A stretch of 64,000 nucleotides of DNA from Heliopora coerulea (Eukaryota > Cnidaria > Anthozoa > Scleralcyonacea > Helioporidae). A model generated the notes under the pieces. That model made no database searches, was not told the origin of the DNA, and saw nothing but the letters and a program-made list of their open reading frames with translations. Positions 36,901 to 48,900 of the stretch are shown here, piece after piece (the first letter of the stretch is position 1; each line of letters opens with the position of its first letter). The DNA lies in contig JASJOG010000110.1 in assembly GCA_030142905.1 (NCBI GenBank), positions 672,001 to 736,000 of the forward strand, read 5' to 3'. The translations under genes and the position numbers were made by a program.

Positions 36901-39900
36901 TTGTTTTCCCGATTAAATAAAGACTTGGACGGACTACCAGCTTCTTCAGCAGTCTAAGCAATCAAGAAAATTACAATAGATTATGGGTAGTATAAATCAG
37001 TGAGTGAATTTCAGAGATTATAGCGAGGACAAGAATTTTGGCGTCTTTGTACCACGTGTGGACCTGGAACATAGGTCTGAGCCCGTTGTTAAAGAATTCA
37101 TTCAACCGGCAAACGAATTCACGAAGGATCATTTTGGTGTTGTAGAAGTGTGACGTATTACTTGAAAGATAATCAAGTTCATAACCACATTTGACGATAT
37201 GACGCTGCAAATAGTCCGCCATCATGTTTCTGCACCTACATTGCAAACCGCACAAAAGGCCGGGTCACGGTACAAGTGCAGTTTAGCGGACGCACCTGGC
37301 CGCTGACCTTTGCAGTCGGCTAAACAACAAATATGAACTTCCCGCAGGAAATTAAAATACAGCCGTGACCACATTCGAACGTGAATTGGCCTTAGTCAAC
37401 GAAGATATCACTCAATTCACCAAAAATATGGAAACTTTACAGCACTATTCTACAACCAATACTAACACAAACACTAACCCTAACCATAACCCTAACCCTA
37501 ACTAAATACATCAAAATACAATATTTTTAATCAACCCATTTTTCCTCGGGTTGCGTCTCAGAAAATTTTCCCGCCAAATTTCACTTTACTTGACAATTGA
37601 GCCAGCAATATACTGGTCAGCATCCAGGTGCGTCCGCTAAACTGCACTCGAGCCCGGGTCACCGAAGCAACATTTACACGCAAATTTTAACAACAAAATG
37701 GCTAAATAAAATTCAAAACTGTTTGTTTGTCCGACGTTTCTGCTCCCTACCCGGAAACCATCTTCAGGAACGTTGAGAAATCAGTTGGCGTGAGCGTCAA
37801 ATTGGCATGACTGTTCACGTAGTATTCTTCTCGCTTCTGCTTTGTCCTTCCTTTGCATCAAGTCTCGGAATAAGTCGCTGGTAGATGGCGGCAAATGTTG
37901 ATGGTATTCTTTTCCGCAATGGTGTACCAACTTCCCAAAAAATGCGTTCAAAATAATTTATTGTATACGCTTAACAGGTTGCGTTGTCCCAATCAATAGT
38001 GTGTTCAGTTTTCATGTAATGAACAGCTATCCTGTCCCTTGAAAGTAGCCATTTTTTGTGTTCTTTCCTTCGGGTCAAAGATTTCGACTTGTTTCACCCA
38101 TGTAGCTGGCTTGGCACTCCGAAGAATTTATCATGTACATGGCTGCTCTCCTACGCTCAGTTGGTGTTGGGTCTTATTTTGGCCAGGACACTTCGCAAGA
38201 ATGTCATTAGTTTGTGTGCAACTTTGATGTCATATAGTCGAAGAATCCGAGATATCTTTTCAGACGTATCTTTGATGTAAGGGACCGTGACTATTCTTGT
38301 TTCGTTTCATTTTTTGACGAACAAACCAAAATATACAATTTACTCGGATTCAATTCATTCAATGAATATAATAAAATAACTCGAAACAGTCAGTGTGTAC
38401 TGTTTTTTTAGGTTGAAACACAACGTTTAAAGCCATGTTAGCTGGAGGGTGAACTTCCGCTTTAATGCACCAGAACCCAGAGTCAAAATTTTCTGGGGAA
38501 ATCCCCGCTAATTGTAACGCGACAACATCTTCACATCATTTTACCACAATATCCTGTACAGAAGTGAAATAACAACCCGAACAAACGTGGTCGTACAAAA
38601 GCTACTAGGGCGTTTAAGCTAGCTAGTACTGCGACGGCATTCAACAAAGTAGTTTAATTAAAAGCGCTTGAGTAGAATAGCATTCCACTGATGTCAATAT
38701 GAACTGTGAATGCAGGGTTCGAAATTAATATTTTTTCTCCGTTGTTTCTTCGGCAACCATTGCTCTTTTTGAGGTTGCCCAAAACCTTTTTTTATCAGCC
38801 AAATGAAATCAAAATTTCATCACACATAAATAATACGTTTATTTCTTAAACATGTCAGCTTGCAATGCACAGTGGTCATTGTTTTGAATGATCCTGAAAT
38901 ATTGCCGGCTCATTTACATGAAACTTGCGTGAATCGAGAACAAAAAAAGAGAGTTCATAGCGAATAGTTTACCGAACTTTTTAATAAAGAAAGAGTACAC
39001 TATTGCATTACTTTGTTAAAGTAAAAATATCCTTTTTGTTAGTGCTTGAAAGCGGGTTGCCCAAGCGGCAACCATTCACCAAAATTTGGTTGCCTGAAGA
39101 AAAGTTTTGTTGTCCGGGGAAACCAGACAACCGTTAATTTCGACCTCTGAAATGTTGTGTTTACACTTCTGAATTTCTGCTCAGCAGCTCTGGTAATTTC
39201 GTTAACATTTGAACGTCCGGAAACGTACTACGTACTGTGTGCCAACGTAGCTGTGAAACCGTGGAAACACACTTAATGACGTACTGATAGAAATAGGACG
39301 GTGTTGAAAATACCCTTGGAATGACAAATTATTCATTCCTTTTATTTTGAGTGAAAATTTCTGTTGTAACAACACGTTCCCGTTGACGTTGCTGTAGTTT
39401 AACTCCCCTAATGACTGATAACCAAGTACGTTATTTCACATTCTCGATGTTTCATGACATTACAGACAGACTGCATTAAATTTATGTGTTATGCAACATA
39501 TACTAACAATAAGATAACATACGGTGGCGTAACTAGGCGTTTGGGGGTTCGTGGGGTAGATTACTTGATGGGCCCTATCCAGGTCAATGACGACGATACG
39601 AAAGAAGTATGGATGGCAATTTGAGGATATTATGTAAATAAAAGCGATTGATATTCAACATTACTTTTGAAATGACGCCATAATCGGCTAATGCTATTCT
39701 GTTCAAAAAGCTATGTTATCACAAACTGCTCATTAGGGTACGGAAGCAGCTCACAGGGTAGCTTTAAAACATAGGGAATCGAATCACAGTACAGGATTTT
39801 ATCTGTAATGTTCAAGGGAACTTTAGCGAAAGTTCTCACGCCCGTCCATTTTCATTCTTTGGCATATCTGTCACACGCAAATAGATCGATTATTAAAGAG

Positions 39901-42900
39901 GCGTCGCATCAAATTTTTGCCTTTATGTGACGCTGCGAATTGTAAATGGCTTGAAACTTTATTCAATCAAATTCATACCCTCATGACATGAAAATAATGA
40001 CGTCACAAAATGCTCGGAGCCCCTAATTAATTACTTTTGGTCGGGACCCGTGGGTTTTACCCATCCTTTCCACTCTGTAGTGGCACCACTGATAACATAT
40101 GAACTTAATATTATAGAGTTATAACTTATAGAGTTATAATATTATAGAGTTAACTTACATATCAACATAAAATGTTAACAGAAGATGTAGGGTGTGAAAA
40201 CGAACATAAGAACACAGCAATTTGTTTCAATCCATACATTTACATTACCATAAAGCAGAATGGCTGACAACTGAAATGGGAGTACGACTAATGGTAGATT
40301 AATTCATTAAGGGGCAGGGCGAGCCTCTTTGGCGAGTAAAATCGTCTGGTGTTAGCCAAAGTAAAACATCAAAGTGCACCCTGGCCCCTTAATGGGTAGG
40401 AGATGGCTGTTAGCTCATAGAGAAACAGGGCTCGTCCCTTTGACCAATAAAATCGTTTGGCGTGAGCCAGAGTACAGTTATAGAGTGCACCCTTGCCCCT
40501 TAATGGGTTAACACAAACTGTGCAGAATAATCTGAGCTGCAGGATAAATCAGCACCTGAACATTATATTAAAAATTTAGTTCAATTAGTCCGGACATTTA
40601 CATACAAAACAAAATGCCAGATTAACTGTACCTTCTTGTGAGCGATTACTCTGCGTCGAATTCCCTCTTACTGAAAACAATAGAAAGCCATGATTATAAA
40701 AGATTTGATTTTGTGGATATCTTAAGAGAAATTTGATATTTCAGGCACCTGATACCATCTACCTGCCGTGACTGATCTCAAAGAATCCCAACGTTTCAAG
40801 CAAAGGACCTTCATCAGAGAAAGAAACGTGTTCTACCTCTACGTGGTCACTAAGGCTTCGTCCTCGTCGCAGAAGTCGTTTTCTTTGTTTGTTTCTTTGT
40901 TTGTTTTCGTTGATTGCGCAGGATGGTTTGAAGCTGAGGTAGCTCTATCCTTGTTCATTACACACTGTTTGCCCAATATCTTTGAAAGATTTCGCCCGGC
41001 AAATACGATTGCGAAGCTATTGTTTACAATACAGTGGACTATACTTTGCAAGCTTTTAGACTGAAACATGACCCGTCAGGTAGGGTTACATGCCCGACGC
41101 GTTTACTTGCATTCAATAAACAAAAAAATATCCCTGTTGCCAGGTCACCCTAGTAAGCTGGTAGGATCACCCTGTCCCCAGGGTTATCCTGGCACTCAAA
41201 TAAGCGAAATGCGGAAAGACAATAAACTAAGATAACCCTCCTACTTACAAGGGTAACCCTCGAAGAAGGGTTACCCTACCTCCATGTTAAGAGGTCCTTA
41301 AAGTGCGTCTAACCTCAAAATTTTCTACCGTTGTATTTGAAAAGACGCTTAACTCTCTAGCGGCAGGAGCTCTTCCCTTGACGAGTAAAATCGTCTGGCG
41401 TTAGCCGAAGTAAAGTAATGGAAGTCTTATGCCGCAGGGAGAGAGTTCAATTAATGAAGGATGGTCGTGGCAATTCTTTCACATCTATTTTAGTAATATA
41501 GTGAACAGTTTTTTCTGGAAAATGTCAGTGAAGTATGTGATGTTTTTAAAATGACACTACGATGAATACGCTTCCAAATTTGAAATGAATAGAAACTCTC
41601 GAATTATAAAGTTAAAGTGACTTACAGTCACGTGGTGAAATAAATTTTCCTAAATTCAAACGAAAGTTATTTTAATTTTGTTTTTCCTACCAGTGTGGTT
41701 TGTTAGGACTTTGATTGATAGACATTTTACTTGTAGTAAAGCGAAGTCCGTAAACTAATAGAAAAGTGAAATGGTCTTTGACAATGACTTTGAACTTTTC
41801 ATCCGGATACTAGTCTTTGATAGGAGATAAAACCTCGCTATATGACAACATAGTACAACATTCTAGTTTATAGGCGTGAATGTTTGTTAAACTTACGAAA
41901 TTGTGTCACGGCAATGAATATCGGACGCAATTCAAAATCTTCACCCGTGCTTCTGCTTCGCTTTTCTTTGAGGTGCTGATGAAGTGTCACCCAAAATATC
42001 CATGTAAAAAGAGTCTAAAATATAAGAATAACCTCGACATCAAATCAATACAATTGCGCGTCATTAATCCAGTCTACTTTAGTGAGTGTATATCATATAT
42101 TAAATATTTATGAACTGAGAGCGAGGCCTGAACGAGAAACTGTTTGCCTGAGGTTTGTGCTAATAAACCGAAGGCAAATACTTTCTCGTATGGACAGAGC
42201 CAACGAGGTTAATAAGGAAATTATTGTATGGCTTAATTTTTGGTTTGTCGCCTTTCCCACGTCTAACTGGGCTTTCGACGTCAGACGTTCTTTACCTTAC
42301 CTCGTAACAAGTTCGTTTTGCTTCTTGTTTCCACCTGTTAAATGTTTATTTACCGCAATTTTATACAATTAACTTCAAACAAAATCAGTTCCAGTGTTCC
42401 AGCACATTCAATTACTCGAAAAATTTCAGTTCAAATTCTTAATCCTTCTCAAACATCATTAAAATCAGCTCGAAGATGTTCCCGCCAAAACTAACCGGTC
42501 CGAAAAAAAACTCGTATTGGACCGGTAACGAACCGTTCACCAACCAATCAACAAGCGTAATTTTCTTTACGGATCAAAACACAAGCCCGGAAATAACATA
42601 AAACAGTATGCAATAGATGGTTTTAAATATATAGATGGTTTTAATGGCAGCCATGATGGTGCTCCTTAACAATAAATTTTTGTAATAAAACAGCGATTTT
42701 GTCGTGGTAACAAATTTAAACACAGTTTTTAAATACGTAGATACCATGGTGATTGGTAATTTAAGATAAAGTAAGAGAAGATGAAGAGGAATATACGCAC
42801 TAAAGAGGTATACACAGTTACCAAACACTGTTGGATCGTTTAGTTCTTAAAAGAACTGTATGAAACTTAAAGAGGTAAAATTCTACGTAAAGAGTAAGCC

Positions 42901-45900
42901 TAAAGAATTAGAAAAAAACACGATGCATTTCGGCAGACCACTTATCAAGTACTATACGTCTGCTAACTAAAGAAACATATCACCTGCTTATATAGTCTAA
43001 AGAAAGCTGATGACATCGACCCAACGGTATGTGGGAGGGTCAAAATAGGGATAGTTGGAAAACAAATTCCTTTTGCCGGCACAGATCAGGATCATTAAAT
43101 TTTATGTAAGTGGCTTCCATCACTTTCAATTGAAAGGCGGAACGGCATTTGTAAAGAATTCTAAAATTATCGTCTGAGTAGGTTTCGGCGCAAGACTTGT
43201 TGGACAGAAGAAGCTTGTTTGCCAACAGCTGAATCACAACTGATGAATTGACTGGAACGGCATAGTCGTTCGGGTTGTTAACGTGATGGCTGAGTTTTAT
43301 TTCTAATGACGCTAGGAACATGTTGTTTGATCCTATCACCCAGTCTCTGATTAGTTCTACCCACATAGCGAGATCCACATTCACATTCAAAATCGTAAAT
43401 AACACAGCTTGATGAAGAAGTAGGTAGAGACTCTTTGCGAGTGGGTGGAAGGATAGTTTTCGTCGAAAAAATGCCAACGAATCTAGCAACAAAAAATGTT
43501 TGCTCAGTAATTAGCTTGATCGATTGTCCAAAAGTTTCGGAAATTTGTCCTATCCATGGAAGTTTTAAATAGACTGGACATTTAGCGGGTCCAATTGGTT
43601 TGTCTTTTTCACTTTGATTAAAAGCTCTGTCAAGTATTCTTTCTGGGTAGCCATTACATAAAAATATAGATTTCAACTTGTCAAAATCACTTTGACAAGT
43701 TGAATCATAAGAAATTTTTGATTGGATTCTTTAGCTTGGTGCCCCAACATGACCGCCATTCCTTTCGCCATTTTAACCCCTGCGAATGAAGTAAAACTCA
43801 TCTGTACAGTGTTTCTTTCCTTCGAGCATAGAAAATGAAAACAAACGTCAAACGGTGCGGTGAAAATTGTCCTATCAGCTGCTAATATTAATCCTTCACG
43901 ACTGACGACAAGTACTCTGGTATGTTACTCTCGCTAACATGGAAAGAAAATTTCATGAACTGACGTACACTGCTTAAGTCAACTAGAAAGGTTGACTTGA
44001 GCAGAATACGAACTCGCATCTTCGGATTTCCAGACTACTGCTTTATCAAATGAACTGTTGAGGGCCTGTTTACATGATCCCGGCTGACCGGGTTGTCTCA
44101 TCTAAATTTCTTTTTGGGCCACGAGACTCGAGTTCTACAATGTGGTCTTCAACACTAGCTACCATGTTATTCATTGCACTATAATAATAATAAAATCTTT
44201 ATTTTCCCACGGAATCACGATCACTTAACGTACTCTTCCTCGGAGTCGTGCAATACATACAGTTCTTAATTAATCTAATACATAATACAATCTATTAACA
44301 TCTATCAATAATACAAACATATTCTGTTTATGATAATTATCCTAAAACTACTACAAGTTATTAAGATTAATGAGAAATCGTAAAATACTAAGAATAAGGA
44401 ATATTAGTCAAATTATATAAAGGATTTGAATTGTATTAAATTTTGAGCCGATTTAGCTTCCTCAGGGAGGCTGTTCCAAACAACAGCTCCCCTGTAGCTG
44501 AAGCTTTTTCTGCGAGCCTCAGTTAATGGTCTTGGAACAAAAAGATTATTACAAGAACCACGAAAATTGTGTTTATGTACTGTGTCAGTGTGACAGAATT
44601 TTTCAGAGAGATAACATGGAGCCATATTATTAATTGTTTTATACGTAAGAGTTTTGAGATGCCGTAAACGCCTGTCCTCCAAACTCGTCAAATTTAATTG
44701 GTACAATATCATGTGATTATCGAAGCACGCACGCGTTTTTTATAAGGTTTGTCCCGGCTTGCCGAGTTTGAGTGTTTACATGAGAGAATTTCCAACTCGG
44801 CTTGCCGAGATCTCAGTGAGCCGAGTTTCTCGCCTGACGGGTTGTCCCGGCCAGCCGAGATCATGTAAACAAGCCCTGAGTAAACTGGGAACAGCATGCT
44901 CGTTTAATCCATTTTAACAACACGACAGATAGTCGCGACAACTTAATGCTTATCCATAAACTGTTCCCAGTTGACTCGATAGCTCAATTCCTAGAGCGGC
45001 GGTTCGGAAACCCGAAGATATGAGTTCGAATCCAGCTCAAGTCAACTTTTGTAGTTGACTTTTGCAGTGGAAGTTAATTCGTGAAATTTACTCCCGCTAA
45101 CGCTAGACGATTTTACTCGTTAAGAGAGGACCTCCCATTGCGAAAGTCTTAAGTATAGGTTAAAAACCGAGAAGCGGTTGATTTCAGAAGGCGTCGGAGT
45201 ACAGGTTAAACAGTACTCGGAAAATGCTTTGCATTGAGAGGACGTCAAGAGCATCGTGGCCTTAAGTTTAAGCAAGTCAAGTTGGTGAGTGTAAGCGAGT
45301 CAGAAAAATTATGCTATAATTCTTTTGGTGAAAAGAATTGCAAAGGAGGCCTTAAAGACAGAAAACGTAAACCAAAGTCGATTGAGCACCACAGCAATGT
45401 TGCGAACCCGTCGAGATGCGTTGTAGAACTTTACAAGAAATACATCGGCAGATGGTAAGCACTTGTTTTGTGATTGCTTAAATTTCGTGGTCAATTATTT
45501 CCATACAAACATGAAAAGACAATGAGTATATGATAAAATAAGTTTAATTTTTTTCAATTTTTGACTGCCCAAAAGAAAGTTTAGATGAGCCGTTTTATTT
45601 ACGTCCGAAGGGGGGATATAGTGACGACGTCGGGAAGACTTGGTATTTGAACGTTCCTGTTGGGCACAACACACTGGGTAGTACCGTTAAGGAGTTGTGT
45701 AAAAAGGCTGGTATTGAAGGAAACCGAACTAATTACTCTGTGAGAGCGACGACGGCAAAGAAAGGTATAGGGCAAGGAATTCCAGATAAGTTACTAATGG
45801 AACGCACGGGCCATCGATCAATGTCATCTCTGTGACAGTGACATCTGATCAGTGTCATCACTTGCTCTCGATGACAACGTGACTGTAACAGATGATGAGC

Positions 45901-48900
45901 CGAGTTCGAAACGAGTGTGTCAGTCGAATCAGGAAGAACATGTGGAAGAAACTTGGACAGCGAGTGCACGTAGGCCAAAAATGGTGTTTAAAAACTGTAC
46001 TTTGCACGTTAACAGGTTCAGCTAACGTTGTATGCGGCTGTTAATGTGAGCTGTGTGTTTACGAGGTTTATATGTTGTTGGCACCTTCTTGTGGACATAA
46101 GTTTGTGAAATGAAATTACGTATGCTTGTTACTGTGCATTTCGTCTTGATTTTGTGTTTTGATTTGATTTGGTGTTTGGTCTAACTTAATCTGATTTGTA
46201 TTTCATATACAGTCGCGGGGACGATATATAAAATCCCAGGATTTTATATATCGTCCAGGCCAAGGATGTAAATCAGCCAATCAGTTTATTACACCCCAAA
46301 TTCCCCCGGGACAATTTAAGCCGCCGCCAACTTAAGAGGTTTCTTCGTGATATACACCCTGCTGAAGAACAAAGAAAACCGACTTAATCGTGTTGTAAGA
46401 AAACTAAAGTTACCTGAAATGAAATAAAAAAACTCATCAGCAAAGTTGTTAAGAACATGACGAAACCATGTCTTACCTGAATTGCCAGGTGAACGCAGGG
46501 ATAAGTCCATTTTTTAAATCCAATTTCTTCAAAATCCACTTCTCCCGAGGAACTCTTCGTTGGTAGTTCGTCGTCGTTCAGAGACAAACCATAGATGTAC
46601 TGAATAAGGAGCAACGACTCAGCGTAGAACACCAAACCAGGAGATGTTACCATACACAAAGTTCGAGCGAAAGGGGTGATCCATATCAAGCAAGCCCAGA
46701 GAAGCAATACAAATGTCAGCCAAGAATGGTAAATTATGCTCCATGCCTAAAGCGTGAAGTGACCGATAAAGGTGAATGAGAATAAACCTGGAGAAACTCA
46801 GACAATTGAGCCAACGATATTCAACCATAGGTCTATATAAGCGAAAAATACTTATGAAGATGGCGGGCCTGTCATCCCTTGAGAGTTTTGAAGCCTATTT
46901 CCGCCATCTCTTTTCTGAAATGACGTGCCATCCCGTTATTTTAGAGCCATCTCGTACTCGAATTTGCGCCATTTTACTGGAAAATATTGAAAACTAAAAC
47001 TTGATCGGCTCTCGTGTGATTTTGATCAAGCAAACTGACCTAAGGTGACCGAAACAGAAGTTAGAATCTAGGCTTCTGATCAAATGGTCGTGTATCCGGT
47101 TTAGGTTTTTGCATAGTGTTAGGTACGACACATTTAAACGGTTTTCCACAAAAAAAAAAAATGTCATTTGAAACTAGTGTTGCCAGAAGAGAGGGTCCGC
47201 GATCGTCGGATTAGTTTAACAAATATTCAAAAAAAAAGAAATATGAACTGAACGTAGTAACTGCTAAAATGCATACAACCGCAAAAGTATACATATACAC
47301 ATGCTACCTTAGCCTGCGTCGCAGCTCGACTTTCAGGCAGAAAGTAGGGGTATGTGTGTCTGATAAATAGTCGAATAGCCCTTTGCCTTCCACAAGGAAT
47401 CTTTCGTTAGGTTTGTGAATTTTCTTGATGCAAATGAAAGATTCCATTCTAGCACATCCATTCCCACGTAAACTATAAGCACAGCGGCCTACAGGATTGA
47501 TCTCTCAAACCCACGTTCAAAATCAAAACATTGAAACCCAGTAAGGAGAGGACTGGCGCAAGTAAGTGAACCAATCACGAGTCTCGTTATAATGTAAGAC
47601 ACCGTAAGGCAATCAGAATCTACTATAAAGTCGTGCAACCATGCATAGACCAGAACACGGATTTGTTCGTTACTACGCAGACCTACTTTCTTCCGGGTGA
47701 AAGTTGGACTGCGACGCAGGCTAACGTCACGCACACACACAGACACACACTCTACAGACAGACAGACACAAGCAGACAGGCAAGTGAAGGGACAAAGAGA
47801 GAGACAGAGACAAAGAGATAGTCGGACAGACAGAACGACGAATGGATGGGCGGATCAAGGGACGGACAAATGAAGGAACAGAGAGACGGACGAACGGACG
47901 TACATGGACAGACATTTGAACAAATAGACTTCACGACGGCTATTCCTTTTGTTGGCCAAGACTAGACCATAACGGCAAGTTTTAAACATACCATCATAAT
48001 AATGAGAGAAGCAATGTAACTTTGAGACATCATGAAAGACAAAATCCTAAAGATTGTCTCTTTTAAAGTGAGTCCACTTTCCTCTACACAAGCAGCTTCC
48101 CCAGTCTCCTCCACATGAGCGACATCACTATCGCTTGTTGCAGCGTTCCCAACAGGATTGCTATGCTAAAAAGAAAAAAGAAAAATCAAGAAGCGTTGCG
48201 TATTAAGTGTCGCAGTGGATCATCCATACGCTGGTACTCATCTCTAGGTTGAATTTTTCCCGTCCGAATGGCGCTCTGATCACTTTGTTCAAGCTAACAC
48301 GAGACGATTCTATTCGCCAAAGGTGAATTCTATTCTATTCGCCAAAGGTGAATTGTTATCTTGTGCCATTGCGTGACAGCGACTTGAGCAGGGACTGCAA
48401 AACTCACAAGTCTGAACTTTTGCAATCAAAATATTTACCATGGTAAAGTTGACTCATCAGAGATTTTCCCAAGTCTCGTTATCAATTTAAATTATCGGAG
48501 CGTTCTGGATAAAGTCAGTATCCGGCCATATAGCACACTATTACTCATTCAGTATTCGGTATACAATTCGATACCGCCCGGCTGGATAATCAGATATTTA
48601 ACTACCAACAGGCCTTCCCAGGAAAGGCGTGCGATCGCACACGCACACCTTGACACACGTCTGGGCTTCTCAAGAAGTACGATTTATCGCACACCTCGAC
48701 TAAGCTACAATGCATAGTAGCAAAACTGTAACATTTCGGCGCAAGTCACCTGAAACTCTGACACGATACGCTAAACTGGACGTCTTCTAGCTTCTTTTTT
48801 TTTAATATTATATTCGAGACATAGTAACAATGCAGCAAACAACGTGTGAAACGCGGATGCTACTAATTGCGACTCACCCTTTTCAGTTTACAAACATGTG

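Noticed and set aside
36971..37255. 94-codon minus-strand frame.
   Set aside because: No recognisable family, no membrane segment, and not needed by the Piezo frame.
37725..38290. Plus-strand frames at 38039-38280 as a gene.
   Set aside because: They are the opposite strand of PLE-B, whose minus-strand translation gives GIY-YIG motifs.
44970..45046. A functional tRNA gene.
   Set aside because: Anticodon loop has four bases and the T arm two extra; a related inverted copy lies nearby, so a SINE head is likelier.
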